This document shows positions 1-9,197 of a DNA stretch of 64,000 nucleotides, piece after piece (the stretch's first letter is position 1; every line of letters begins with the position of its first letter). This stretch comes from Myroides odoratus DSM 2801 (GTDB taxonomy: Bacteria > Bacteroidota > Bacteroidia > Flavobacteriales > Flavobacteriaceae), in contig NZ_CM001437.1 of assembly GCF_000243275.1 (NCBI RefSeq), positions 1,968,352-2,032,351 on the forward strand, in the 5' to 3' direction. A program made the translations under genes and the position numbers. A model generated the notes under the pieces. That model made no database searches. It was not told the DNA's origin and saw only the letters and a list, made by a program, of their open reading frames with translations.

Positions 1-1
1 T

Positions 2-1384
2 ATTTTTATAAAAAATGATTTGTCCTTTGAGAAGAAGTATTACAATGGTAAGATGGGGATTGTTCAAAAATTGAGTCCAAGTGAAATTTATGTCAAGTTT
101 CCGGAGGAGAATCAAGTGATAGAAGTAGAGCGTTATGAATGGCAAAACATTCGCTACAAAGTCAATCCGAATACAAAAGAAATAGAGGAAGAGCTTTTGG
201 GAACCTTCACCCATTACCCTTTAAAATTGGCTTGGGCGATTACCGTTCACAAAAGTCAGGGATTAACCTTCGAAAAAGCGATTTTAGACGTTTCTAAGGT
301 GTTTTTGCCAGGTCAGGCTTATGTTGCCTTATCTCGATTGAAATCACTGCAAGGATTGGTTCTTTTGACACCTATTCAGATGAATGGACTAAAGAACGAT
401 TACGATGTCATGCAATACGCCAAAAACAAGGCCGATAAAGAGACCTTAGAAGAAGAAATACACAAGCAGACCTTGCTTTTCTTAGAAGAGCGACTGCAAG
501 AAGCTTTTTCTTGGAAAGGATTGAGTCAAAATTGGCGCAATCACTTGTATTCGTATAATGACGAAGCCGAGCGAAGCAAGAAGAGTGAATTTAAGAGTTG
601 GACGATGAAAATTGTTCAAACGCTTGAAGAATTAGTCGTGCTAGCGGATAAATTTATCATCCAATTGAAGCGCCTTTTTCTGGAACCCACAGTGGATATT
701 AATTTTGTAAAAGAACGCGTAGATAAAGCCTATGCCTATTTTTTCCCAACGTTAGACCACGTGGTGTTTGAATTGTTATTTACCATGGCTCAAGTGAGAG
801 GTAAAAGACAAATGAAAACGTTTTTTACGGAATTAGAAGCTTTAGAAGATCAAACTATTAAAGCTGTTTTGGATGTGAAAAAGGCCAAACAAATTGTGGA
901 TTTGGTAATCAAAAAAGAACGTCTAACCAAAGAGAATTTAAGAAGTTTAGAGGTAGGGGAGTATCGAATTAATCACCTCACCCATATTGCTTCTCTTTTG
1001 CGTACGAGTCGTTTGGATTTACAGGATGATTATGATTTAATTGAAGACTTAAAGACCAAAGACAAGGAAAAGAAAGAAAAAAAGAAAAGTACTTTTGTTA
1101 TTACGTATGAGTTGTGGATGGATGGACTACGAGTTGATGCTATTGCACAAGAACGCAAGTTAACACCAACAACTATTTTTTCGCATTTAGCTAAATTGAT
1201 TTCGGATGGTAAGATTCAATTGAATGAAGTGCTAGATCAAGACAAAATAGAGCGATTACAGCAAGTATTTACCGCACATGAGGGCAAACCTCTTGCGGAA
1301 ATAAAAAATGCCTCAAATAACGAATTTACTTGGGAAGAATTAAAATTATACCAACGTACAATACCAGATAGCGAAACAGAATAG
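2..1384 (+). CDS. ATP-dependent DNA helicase, C-terminal part (partial at window edge)
   Basis: The reading frame is open to the left edge of the window, so the gene starts outside; the first ATG or TTG inside is not the true start. Near the start is a superfamily 1 helicase C-terminal motif block with TVHKSQGLTF followed by YVALSRLKSLQGLVLL, typical of the RecD/Pif1-like UvrD_C_2 fold that completes the ATPase site. The C-terminal ~70 residues (GLRVDAIAQERKLTPTTIFSHL) look like the HTH_40 winged helix-turn-helix found at the end of RecQ and of a Bacteroidetes helicase family. The Walker A and B half lies outside the window. A role in DNA repair or replication is inferred from family; the exact pathway is not visible. 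It converges on holB, 5 bp away. Confidence 0.8.
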   Translation: MFIKNDLSFEKKYYNGKMGIVQKLSPSEIYVKFPEENQVIEVERYEWQNIRYKVNPNTKEIEEELLGTFTHYPLKLAWAITVHKSQGLTFEKAILDVSKVFLPGQAYVALSRLKSLQGLVLLTPIQMNGLKNDYDVMQYAKNKADKETLEEEIHKQTLLFLEERLQEAFSWKGLSQNWRNHLYSYNDEAERSKKSEFKSWTMKIVQTLEELVVLADKFIIQLKRLFLEPTVDINFVKERVDKAYAYFFPTLDHVVFELLFTMAQVRGKRQMKTFFTELEALEDQTIKAVLDVKKAKQIVDLVIKKERLTKENLRSLEVGEYRINHLTHIASLLRTSRLDLQDDYDLIEDLKTKDKEKKEKKKSTFVITYELWMDGLRVDAIAQERKLTPTTIFSHLAKLISDGKIQLNEVLDQDKIERLQQVFTAHEGKPLAEIKNASNNEFTWEELKLYQRTIPDSETE

Positions 1385-1389
1385 TTTCG

Positions 1390-2538
1390 CTATTTTTTGT
1401 GGATCAAACGCGTTAATTTGATCGATAAGTCAGTGAAAATCATTTTGCTGTTTCCATTGCGCTCAATGTGGTACATCGCTTGAGATAGTTCTTCAAAAAT
1501 CTCATCAATATTGGCACCATTGACAAAAGGAGCAAAATTTTCTAATTTAAATTTATCTACAGACGTTTGATAATATACTAGATTAGGCGACTGATAATTG
1601 TATAAAAGCGCTTGTCTAAATAGTTCAATGCAAAATTCTAAAAACTGCTTTTGTTGCTCTCTTCCTAAGGTTGCTAAATCTTCGCTCCATTCAATCAAGT
1701 CCTTAATTACCGCGGCATTGCCTTTTGCTCGAAAAGCAGCACGTACCCAAGTAACGAATTTTTGTTCAAAATCAGCCGAATCAGCAGCATTGGAAACCAA
1801 CTGTAAAGCTTTGTTGTAATTGCCTTGTGCTTGACGTGAAAGTAATGCGGCTTGTTGTGCATCACAATGCTGATTAGCTATAAGTGCTTGCTCTATTTCA
1901 ACGCTGTTTAGGGCGTTAAAACGCAATAATTGACAGCGCGATAAAATCGTTTGAAGAATGGATTGCTCATTTTCGGCAATCAAAATAAAAATAGTTTTGG
2001 CAGGCGGTTCTTCCAGAATCTTTAAAATCTTATTGGAAGCCTCTGTATTGAGTTTATCAGCCATCCAAATAATCATAATTTTATATCCTCCTTCATAGGA
2101 TTTTAAAGCTAGTTTTTTCAGAATTTCACCCGCTTCATCTACACCAATTTGCCCTTGTTTATTTTGAATATCAATGTGGTTATACCAATCAAAAAGACTG
2201 CCATAAGGATTTGCTTTTAGAAACGTTCTCCACTGTTCTGCAAATTTATCACTTGTTGGATGTTTGGTTACCTCACTTGTAGTAGCTACAGGATAAACAA
2301 AGTGTAAATCAGGATGCATTAAGGCATTGAATTTGATGTTACAACTTTCGTTTCCACCGGTGTTTTCACCTCCCGTATTTTTACAAAGTAAATACTGTGC
2401 ATAGGCAATTGCCATAGCTAATGTTCCTGTTCCTTCTTGTCCAATAAACAATTGAGCATGAGGAATTCGACCTGTGCTAGCACTTTGAAGTAAGTGATTC
2501 TTGATGTGGTTTTGACCAACGATTTCTGAAAATAACAT
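1390..2538 (-). CDS. holB: DNA polymerase III subunit delta'
   Basis: A 382-residue clamp-loader AAA+ subunit. It begins with FSEIVGQNHIKNHL and GRIPHAQLFIGQEGTGTLAMA, the usual N-terminus of delta'/DnaX proteins; the P-loop is GQEGTGTL rather than GxxGxGKT, so it is probably not catalytic, as is normal for delta'. The zinc-module region is reduced to two visible cysteines. A later stretch, KILEEPPAKTIFIL, followed by ILSRCQLLRF, is the conserved sensor 1/SRC region. In the holoenzyme it helps open and load the sliding clamp. A TATATTTG element (minus strand, 2543-2550) ends only 4 nt before the ATG, so the mRNA could be nearly leaderless. Confidence 0.9.
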   Translation of the reverse strand: MLFSEIVGQNHIKNHLLQSASTGRIPHAQLFIGQEGTGTLAMAIAYAQYLLCKNTGGENTGGNESCNIKFNALMHPDLHFVYPVATTSEVTKHPTSDKFAEQWRTFLKANPYGSLFDWYNHIDIQNKQGQIGVDEAGEILKKLALKSYEGGYKIMIIWMADKLNTEASNKILKILEEPPAKTIFILIAENEQSILQTILSRCQLLRFNALNSVEIEQALIANQHCDAQQAALLSRQAQGNYNKALQLVSNAADSADFEQKFVTWVRAAFRAKGNAAVIKDLIEWSEDLATLGREQQKQFLEFCIELFRQALLYNYQSPNLVYYQTSVDKFKLENFAPFVNGANIDEIFEELSQAMYHIERNGNSKMIFTDLSIKLTRLIHKK

Positions 2539-2863
2539 AATGCAAATATAAACGATTTCTTTGGGTATGAGGAAGTCAAAAAAAAGAAAACTTTACGAGT
2601 ATTTACTGGGTACTATGCTAACTTGATTTGGATTAGGTTTGAATTAAGTGGGGATGAAGTTAGAGAAAAAGCCCATTTTTTGAGGTTGATTCAAAGAAGA
2701 GTGGGAGGTGATTCGAACAAAGTAGTTTCTTTCGGTAGAAAATATTCCATAATTGATGCATAAAAAAAGGAAAGGGTATAGAATAATCAAAAATAAACGT
2801 CCATTGGATTTTAAAAAGATTTATATTTGCGTTAATCAGAACATATTTTAGAAAAATACAATT
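2539..2863. other. Intergenic region holB/pgk with divergent promoter elements
   Basis: A 325-bp AT-rich gap between divergent genes. I see a minus-strand TAnnTTTG at 2543-2550 for holB and a plus-strand TATATTTG at 2822-2829 for pgk. No RNA gene or conserved ORF was recognised in the rest. Confidence 0.6.
2822..2829 (+). promoter_or_regulatory. Candidate -7 promoter element of pgk (TATATTTG)
   Basis: TATATTTG matches the Bacteroidetes TAnnTTTG -7 box exactly and lies 34 nt before the pgk ATG. A TTGG at 2804-2807 may be the -33 element, but its spacing of 15 nt is a little short. Confidence 0.55.
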
Positions 2864-4054
2864 ATGAAAACAATTGATAATGTGAATTTTAAAAATAAAA
2901 AAGTATTAATTCGCGTTGATTTTAATGTACCTTTAAATGAGGCCTTTGAAGTAACAGATACCAATCGTATCGAAGCTGCAAAACCGACAATTGAAAAGGT
3001 AGTAAACGATGGAGGAGTGGCTATATTAGTTTCTCATTTAGGTCGTCCAAAAGGAGAAAAAAATGATGCCTTTTCGCTGCGCCATATTGTTGCAAAAACA
3101 GAAGAGGTACTAGGTGCTAAAGTTACATTTGTTGCTGATTGTATTGGTGAAACAGTAAAAACTGCAGTAGAGCAGAGCCAACCTGGAGACATTATTTTAT
3201 TAGAAAACTTGCGTTTTTACGCGGAAGAAGAAAAAGGAGAGGAGCAATTTGCAGCTGCATTAGCTTCAATTGCTGATTCCTATATTAATGATGCTTTTGG
3301 TACTGCACACCGTGCACATGCTTCTACAACGATTGTAGCTAAATTTTTCCCGAACGATAAGTGTTTTGGATATTTATTAGCGAAAGAAATTGAAAGTATT
3401 GACAAGGTTTTGAATAGTTCTGAAAAACCAGTTACTGCTATTTTAGGTGGTTCAAAAGTTTCTTCTAAAATTACCATTATCGAAAATATCTTAGATAAAG
3501 TAGATCATATGATTATTGGAGGAGGAATGGCCTTTACTTTCGTTAAAGCCTTAGGTGGAAGTATTGGAAATTCACTTTGTGAAGATGATAAATTAGAATT
3601 GGCAATGCGCATTATGGAACAAGCGAAAGCAAAAAATGTTCAAATTCACTTGCCAATTGACGTAGTAGCTGCGGATGCATTTGCTGCAGATGCAAATACG
3701 CAAATCGTGGATGTTAATGCAATTCCAGCTGGATGGCAAGGACTAGATGTAGGTCCTGAGACATTAGCTAGTTTGAAAAAAGTGATTTTAGATTCAAAAA
3801 TCATTCTTTGGAATGGACCGTTAGGGGTATTTGAGATGGATAAATTTGCCAATGGAACCATTGAACTAGGAAACTTCATTGCTGAAGCTACTAAAAATGG
3901 AACATTCTCTTTAGTAGGAGGTGGAGATTCTGTTGCAGCGGTTAAGCAATTTGGTTTAGCTCCAAAAATGAGTTATGTATCGACTGGAGGAGGAGCTATG
4001 TTAGAAATGTTAGAAGGACAAATATTGCCTGGTATCAAAGCAATACAAGAATAA
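2864..4054 (+). CDS. pgk: Phosphoglycerate kinase
   Basis: A 396-residue protein of normal length for bacterial Pgk, which transfers the 1-phosphate of 1,3-bisphosphoglycerate to ADP in cytosolic glycolysis. Diagnostic pieces are KVLIRVDFNVPLN near residue 14, the SHLGRPKG loop near residue 58, DAFGTAHRAHAS near residue 145, ILGGSKVSSK near residue 194, and the C-terminal GGGDSVAAVKQFG. The ATG start follows a TAnnTTTG box. It is followed by a strong hairpin and then a lytic transglycosylase gene; it is probably transcribed alone or with limited read-through. Confidence 0.97.
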   Translation: MKTIDNVNFKNKKVLIRVDFNVPLNEAFEVTDTNRIEAAKPTIEKVVNDGGVAILVSHLGRPKGEKNDAFSLRHIVAKTEEVLGAKVTFVADCIGETVKTAVEQSQPGDIILLENLRFYAEEEKGEEQFAAALASIADSYINDAFGTAHRAHASTTIVAKFFPNDKCFGYLLAKEIESIDKVLNSSEKPVTAILGGSKVSSKITIIENILDKVDHMIIGGGMAFTFVKALGGSIGNSLCEDDKLELAMRIMEQAKAKNVQIHLPIDVVAADAFAADANTQIVDVNAIPAGWQGLDVGPETLASLKKVILDSKIILWNGPLGVFEMDKFANGTIELGNFIAEATKNGTFSLVGGGDSVAAVKQFGLAPKMSYVSTGGGAMLEMLEGQILPGIKAIQE

Positions 4055-4060
4055 TATCTT

Positions 4061-4091
4061 AGGGTATAGCTACGGGATGTGGCTATACCCT
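4061..4091 (+). terminator. Hairpin between pgk and the transglycosylase gene
   Basis: A perfect 10-bp stem (AGGGTATAGC paired with GCTATACCCT) with an 11-nt loop starts 6 nt after the pgk stop and is followed by a short T-rich stretch. It may be a terminator or an intercistronic mRNA-stabilising hairpin. Confidence 0.6.
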
Positions 4092-4110
4092 ATTTTCAAA
4101 ATATAAAATT

Positions 4111-5604
4111 ATGAATTACAAAGGAGTAGCGTTATCCCTCTTTAGCCTATTATCTTTTACGTTAAGTGCACAAGAACAAACAGAAGGAATTGAATTAAGA
4201 AGTAAAGAATTAGATCCACAAGTGTATTTGGATTCGATTAAAGCAAGTTTTGTTAATCATTCTACTAGCGAACGCATCGAGAAGCTTTGGCTAGATGAAT
4301 TGATCAATCAAGATTTGTTTGATGAGATGAGCGAAGACTTGACAAGCGATGAATTCTTTAATGATGAAGACGGTGAATGGGATGGATTAACAACGGCAGT
4401 CTTAAAAGAAAGATTGGCGTTGATGAATGAAAAAACACCCTTTAATGTGGAGTATAATGAATCTTTAGAACGCCTAATTAAATCGTTCTTAAAGAAAAGA
4501 AAGAAGTCATTTGAGCGTCTATTAGGACTTTCAGAGTACTATTTTCCCATGTTTGAGGAACAATTAGCTAAGAATAATATTCCGTTGGAAGTTAAGTATT
4601 TAGCTATTGTAGAATCCGCTTTAAATCCAAAAGCAGTTTCTCATATGGGAGCTACGGGTTTATGGCAATTTATGTATGCTACTGGTAAACAGTATAATTT
4701 AGAAGTTTCTTCGTTTAAAGATGATCGTATCGATCCTTTAAAATCTTCAGAAGCAGCAGCTAAATTTTTAGGTGATTTATACAAGATTTTTGGCGATTGG
4801 GACTTGGTATTGGCTTCTTATAATGCTGGTCCAGGTAACGTATCTAAAGCAATTCGCCGCTCAAATGGTTTAACGAATTACTGGAATATTCGACCAAATT
4901 TACCACGTGAAACACAAAACTATCTGCCTGCTTTTTATGCAACCATGTATATTTTTGAATATGCCAAAGAACATGGAATAAAAGCAAACGCTAATATCCC
5001 TATGAAATTAGTTCAAACGGATACAGTAGCAGTAAAACGCATGATGAGTTTTGATCAAATTTCCAAGTTATTAGATGTTAGTCAGGAAGAATTAGAGTTC
5101 TTGAATCCGACATATAAATTGAAAGTTGTTCCCTATTCTTCTAGTGAATTGCATTTTTTGCGTTTGCCTTTAGATAAAGCTGGAATGCTAGTTTCAAATG
5201 AAGAAAAAATTTACGCTTATGTAGATTTTGAGGAGAATCGCAAAGAGAAGCCAAATTATGATATTGCCATTGCGCAAACTTCTGGAGTTCGCAATAAATA
5301 TCACACCATTAGAAAAGGAGAAAGCGTTGGTGTTATCGCTAAAAAATACGGATTATCTATCGTTGAATTAAAGCGTTTAAATAACATGAAAACGAATGTT
5401 ATTTATCCGGGTAAAAAGTTAGTGGTAGGTAAATCTACGGTTGCACAAGCATCTACTAGTGGCTATTATGTGGTTAAAAAAGGCGATTCACTTTATTCAA
5501 TCAGTAAAAATTTACCTGGTGTAACTATTTCGAAATTGAAAGCGCTGAATAATATGAGCGATAATTCGATGTTGCAACCTGGTATGAAGTTGAGAATTAA
5601 TTAA
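4111..5604 (+). CDS. LysM lytic transglycosylase (MltD-like)
   Basis: A 497-residue exported murein hydrolase. A signal peptide covers about residues 1-20 (hydrophobic core, cleavage after LSA). The SLT domain lies around residues 150-300, with the catalytic Glu in AIVESALNPKAVS at about residue 168, then GATGLWQFM and LASYNAGPGNV, which are classic family 1 transglycosylase motifs. Two LysM peptidoglycan-binding repeats follow at about 397-438 (YHTIRKGESV...) and 452-497 (YYVVKKGDSL...). It cleaves the MurNAc-GlcNAc bond to yield 1,6-anhydro ends, in the periplasm. The following lipoprotein gene begins within 10 nt, so the two form an operon. Confidence 0.93.
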   Translation: MNYKGVALSLFSLLSFTLSAQEQTEGIELRSKELDPQVYLDSIKASFVNHSTSERIEKLWLDELINQDLFDEMSEDLTSDEFFNDEDGEWDGLTTAVLKERLALMNEKTPFNVEYNESLERLIKSFLKKRKKSFERLLGLSEYYFPMFEEQLAKNNIPLEVKYLAIVESALNPKAVSHMGATGLWQFMYATGKQYNLEVSSFKDDRIDPLKSSEAAAKFLGDLYKIFGDWDLVLASYNAGPGNVSKAIRRSNGLTNYWNIRPNLPRETQNYLPAFYATMYIFEYAKEHGIKANANIPMKLVQTDTVAVKRMMSFDQISKLLDVSQEELEFLNPTYKLKVVPYSSSELHFLRLPLDKAGMLVSNEEKIYAYVDFEENRKEKPNYDIAIAQTSGVRNKYHTIRKGESVGVIAKKYGLSIVELKRLNNMKTNVIYPGKKLVVGKSTVAQASTSGYYVVKKGDSLYSISKNLPGVTISKLKALNNMSDNSMLQPGMKLRIN

Positions 5605-5612
5605 GTCATTTA

Positions 5613-6599
5613 TTGAAGCAGATCTTATTTTATATTAGTTGTTTTGTGTTTTGTATGGGCTGTAAAAATCCCATGCAGAAAGAAGACATGCGAACTCCTT
5701 CACAAGGACAAATAAATCAAGTTTTGTTAGTTATGGACGACGATTTGTGGTTGAGTGATGTAGGAGATACCATTCGCAATTATCTAGCGGCAGGCATCGA
5801 TGGCATTATTCCTGCAGAACCTCGATTTGATTTAGATCAGCAGTCACCAGGTATTTTCGGCAATACAGCAAAAAATAGAAAGAATATTGTGTACGTTTCT
5901 ATGCGTGAAAAGAAAACTAATTTTGAATTGATTGTGGATCAATATGCACAACCTCAGAGTTACTTTTTGATTGAAGGAACAGATAACAAGAGTATTATTG
6001 CTACTTTTTTGAAATATAAAGATTCAATTATCGACCGATTTCACCAACAAGAAATTGTAGATATTCAACAGCGTATCAAAGAAGGACCATTATATGAAAC
6101 GGTGCTGTTACACGATAGATATCATATCGATATCGACTTACCTGCTTCGTATAAACGAGTTTTAGTCGATGATAATTTTGTCTGGTATAAAAAGGAAATA
6201 GCTTCAGGAAATAGCAATATTTTGGTGTATAGTTTACCCTTTGAAGTGGTTAAGCCTTATACAACCCAACGAGAGTTTGTATTAGATATGGATTATTTGA
6301 GAGATTCAATTGTAGGAAAGTACATTCACTCTTCAGAACCAGAGACCTTTATGAATATGAGTGTTGATTTTGAGCCCTTTCATAAAATCATTCAACCTAA
6401 AGGTCTAGAAGTTACAGAAATAAAAGGGACGTGGGATATGGAGAATAGCTTTATGAGCGGTCCTTATCTCACCTATATTGTTAAAAAAGAAGGGTATTAT
6501 CTTGTAATAGAAGGATTTACGTATAATCCCTCCATGAGTAAGCGCAATGTGATGCTGGAATTGGAAGCCATTATGGAAACATTAAAAATAGTTCAATAA
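5613..6599 (+). CDS. DUF4837 family lipoprotein
   Basis: A 328-residue predicted lipoprotein: the N-terminus KQILFYISCFVFCMGCKNP has a hydrophobic core and a lipobox ending at the Cys of MGC. The rest resembles the DUF4837 family of Bacteroidetes, whose function is unknown. The start codon is TTG (5613-5615); no in-frame ATG exists between the upstream stop at 5598-5600 and residue 15, and starting at that later ATG would remove the signal peptide, so TTG is favoured. It directly follows the transglycosylase gene and precedes a terminator, which suggests an envelope role, but that is inference. Confidence 0.8.
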   Translation: MKQILFYISCFVFCMGCKNPMQKEDMRTPSQGQINQVLLVMDDDLWLSDVGDTIRNYLAAGIDGIIPAEPRFDLDQQSPGIFGNTAKNRKNIVYVSMREKKTNFELIVDQYAQPQSYFLIEGTDNKSIIATFLKYKDSIIDRFHQQEIVDIQQRIKEGPLYETVLLHDRYHIDIDLPASYKRVLVDDNFVWYKKEIASGNSNILVYSLPFEVVKPYTTQREFVLDMDYLRDSIVGKYIHSSEPETFMNMSVDFEPFHKIIQPKGLEVTEIKGTWDMENSFMSGPYLTYIVKKEGYYLVIEGFTYNPSMSKRNVMLELEAIMETLKIVQ

Positions 6600-6600
6600 A

Positions 6601-6628
6601 AAAAGCCGAGATATTTCTCGGCTTTTTT
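6601..6628 (+). terminator. Rho-independent terminator after the DUF4837 gene
   Basis: Stem AAAAGCCGAGA / TCTCGGCTTTT with a 4-nt loop (TATT) and a T-run, starting right after the stop codon. It ends the transglycosylase-DUF4837 operon. Confidence 0.9.
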
Positions 6629-6711
6629 TATGTTATATAAATTAAATAAGGCGATTTAAGCCTTTTAAATAATTACAAATCACATTGAGTTGTTTGTAAA
6701 TAGAAACTCAA

Positions 6712-7125
6712 TTAAATCGCTTGATTTTCGCTTTCTGTAGGGGTTGTTTGTTGTTGTTTGATAAACTTTTCAAATAATCCTTTCATCTTGTGCTCTACTT
6801 CTTGGTAATTTAAACGATCCTTGGTTTGATAAAAGAGCATCATCGCAAACTTCTTATCCATCTGATCAACGAGAAGGTGTTTGTTTTTGCGGTAGGTTTC
6901 TCGAAGTAAACGCTTGTAATAATTGCGGTCAACTGCCTTTTTAAAATAGCGTTTGGATACAGATACACCCGTTTGAAATTGCGGAACTCCCTCTTCATCC
7001 ACTTCAATATACACCAAGCGAAGGGGATATTTACTAACAGATTTACCTGTTATAAATAATTCATCTATAAGCCTTTTTGCTTTTAGTTTTTCTTCCCTTG
7101 GATAAGTTTCGTTTTGTTTTGTCAT
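6712..7125 (-). CDS. rnpA: Ribonuclease P protein component
   Basis: A 137-residue basic protein that binds RNase P RNA and helps mature the 5' ends of tRNAs. The RNR motif region appears as AVDRNYYKRLLRETYRKNK (the family usually has RNxxKR), and the N-terminus EKLKAKRLIDELFITGKSV is typical. Unlike in many bacteria there is no rpmH next to it; it sits downstream of a separate M1 peptidase gene whose terminator lies between them. A minus-strand TACCTTTG at 7134-7141 lies 8 nt before the ATG, suggesting a very short 5' leader. Confidence 0.93.
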   Translation of the reverse strand: MTKQNETYPREEKLKAKRLIDELFITGKSVSKYPLRLVYIEVDEEGVPQFQTGVSVSKRYFKKAVDRNYYKRLLRETYRKNKHLLVDQMDKKFAMMLFYQTKDRLNYQEVEHKMKGLFEKFIKQQQTTPTESENQAI

Positions 7126-7162
7126 AGGTTGTGCAAAGGTAGAAAAGGAAAACGATATGTAT

Positions 7163-7190
7163 AAAAAAAGTCCTAGAAATATTCTAGGAC
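7163..7190 (-). terminator. Rho-independent terminator of the M1 peptidase gene
   Basis: On the minus strand, GTCCTAGAA / TTCTAGGAC forms a stem followed by a run of seven T residues. It separates the M1 peptidase transcript from rnpA. Confidence 0.9.
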
Positions 7191-7218
7191 CTTCTTTTGT
7201 TTGGTATCAAACAACGCT

Positions 7219-9114
7219 TTAATTGTTGTGGTACACGTTGTTTTCTTGGTTGACATCAGCCATAAACTGACTAGGATCAATTAAAATAGTTTTAATCGCG
7301 CTTTTTGGTTTATTGATAATGAATTTATATTCTGGTTGTGCCCAACCCCAACCTTCTAAAATAGTGCGCTCATATTCTACATACTGATTGGGTTTATTCC
7401 AATGCATTGAAGTATATGGCACATAGAACGTTTCCATTGAACCATCTTGGTAGGTTACTAAGATATCCAAAGGCATACCTGCACGTCCAATGCGTTTTAA
7501 GGTAACTAAGGATTGATTTTTCTGAATTTCCTCTACAAACAACACTGCATAATCAACAGTATTTGTGGTCATTGTCCAATCTGTCATATACCAATCCAAA
7601 TTTGCCCCTGTTAAACGCTCTGCTGTGCGTTTGAAGTCATTCGGTGTTGGATGAGTAAACTTATAGTCACGGTAGAACTCTTGTAGGGTTTTCATCATAT
7701 TATCCCAACCAATGATATAGGCCAATTGAGTCAAGAAAATAGATCCACGACTATACGCTGATATCGAATACGCTCTATTCGTTAAGTAATGATCAGAATG
7801 CGTCGTTAAAGGTTCTTGAATATTACGGGCTATCATGTTGTAATAGCTTTTATACGTTGAAGCAAAAGGATTATCATCTTCTAAATCCTTTTTTGGAAGG
7901 ATTTGCAACATCGCTAAATCTGAGATAAAGGTAGTAAATCCTTCATCCATCCATTCGTGTTTCGTTTCATTCGTAGCCAAGGTATGTTGAAACCAGCTAT
8001 GTGCAAGTTCGTGTGCTGTTACCCCCACTAAACTTGGAAAATTACGTTCTCCAGTAATTAACGTACACATTGAGTATTCCATACCACCATCACCCCCTTG
8101 AATTACGGAATATTGTGAATACGGATATTCTCCTACATTCTTGTTGAAAAAATCCATCAACTGAGCCGTAACAGGTTGTAAATTCTTCCAATTCTCAAGA
8201 ATTGCTGGATTATTCTTGTATAAGAAATGTAATTTTACACCATTTGGGCCATCGTAAATATCGTGGATGTAATTAGGATCTGCTGCCCAAGTAAAATCCA
8301 ATACATTCTCAGCTTTAAAATGCCAAGTCAATGTTTTGCCTTTAGTCGTTGGTACAGTTACTCCTGCATCTTGGTATCCATGTCCGATTTCATTGTTGTT
8401 TTGTAAGATTCCCGTTCCTCCAACTGTATAGTCTTTATCCAGGGTAATTTTTACATCATAATCGCTCCAAACACTGTGAAATTCTCTTCCTAAATACTGT
8501 TCCGTATGCCAGCCTTCGAAGTCGTATTCTGCTAATTTAGGAAACCATTGTGCCATAGACAAGGCAACACCTTCTTTGCTATTGCGACCAGCACGACGAA
8601 TCATTTGAGGAACTTGGCCCTCAAATGTCAAATCTAATACAGTCGTTTGGTGAGGAGGTAAAGGCGTGTTTAACGTCACTTCTAATACCGTTCCAACTAC
8701 TTTACTCTCAATAGGAGAACCATCTTGTGCTAGTTTTTTTACTTTCACAAAACCAATCTCATTCTCTTTGAGTTTATTGATTCTACTTTCTGATATTTTT
8801 CTACCGCGGATTTCCTTTTTATCCACCATACGGGGATCTGGATCTGGAATACTCATTAACAAAGCATCCATATCGCTATTCGGTTGAAACGCATTGAAGT
8901 ATAGGTGGTAAAAAACTTTGCGTAACGTATCAGGTGAATTATTGGTATAGGCTACCGATTGTGTTCCTGTATACGTGAATTTTTTGACATCCATCTTAAC
9001 ATCCATGCTATAATCAGCATGTTGTTGCCAATACCCTGGATTAGGGTTCTGTTGTGCGTCAGCCTGATGAATAAAAGGCAAACAAAATAAGAAAGCTACA
9101 ACTAATTTTTTCAT
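7219..9114 (-). CDS. M1 family zinc metallopeptidase (secreted aminopeptidase-like)
   Basis: A 631-residue exported protein when started at the ATG at 9114. The reading frame extends 10 codons further upstream to 9144, but that extension runs into the terminator hairpin of the preceding gene, and the inner ATG gives a clean signal peptide (KKLVVAFLFCLPFIHQADAQ). The catalytic zinc site is HELAH at about residues 368-372 with the third ligand in the downstream WMDEGFTTF, and the substrate N-terminus motif GGMEYS lies just before it. M1 enzymes remove N-terminal residues from peptides; the substrate here is unknown. It may support periplasmic or extracellular peptide use. Confidence 0.92.
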   Translation of the reverse strand: MKKLVVAFLFCLPFIHQADAQQNPNPGYWQQHADYSMDVKMDVKKFTYTGTQSVAYTNNSPDTLRKVFYHLYFNAFQPNSDMDALLMSIPDPDPRMVDKKEIRGRKISESRINKLKENEIGFVKVKKLAQDGSPIESKVVGTVLEVTLNTPLPPHQTTVLDLTFEGQVPQMIRRAGRNSKEGVALSMAQWFPKLAEYDFEGWHTEQYLGREFHSVWSDYDVKITLDKDYTVGGTGILQNNNEIGHGYQDAGVTVPTTKGKTLTWHFKAENVLDFTWAADPNYIHDIYDGPNGVKLHFLYKNNPAILENWKNLQPVTAQLMDFFNKNVGEYPYSQYSVIQGGDGGMEYSMCTLITGERNFPSLVGVTAHELAHSWFQHTLATNETKHEWMDEGFTTFISDLAMLQILPKKDLEDDNPFASTYKSYYNMIARNIQEPLTTHSDHYLTNRAYSISAYSRGSIFLTQLAYIIGWDNMMKTLQEFYRDYKFTHPTPNDFKRTAERLTGANLDWYMTDWTMTTNTVDYAVLFVEEIQKNQSLVTLKRIGRAGMPLDILVTYQDGSMETFYVPYTSMHWNKPNQYVEYERTILEGWGWAQPEYKFIINKPKSAIKTILIDPSQFMADVNQENNVYHNN

Positions 9115-9132
9115 ATCGCTATTTAAATTAAA

Positions 9133-9165
9133 ACTCCACAACAAAGAATAGCTAAGTTGTGGAGT
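9133..9165 (-). terminator. Terminator of the S8 peptidase gene
   Basis: A perfect 10-bp stem, ACTCCACAAC / GTTGTGGAGT, with a 13-nt loop, followed on the minus strand by TTTTAATTT. It lies between the S8 and M1 peptidase genes, showing that they are separate transcription units. Confidence 0.8.
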
Positions 9166-9197
9166 ATAGGATCATTTTTCTTTACAAATTGAAAAGA

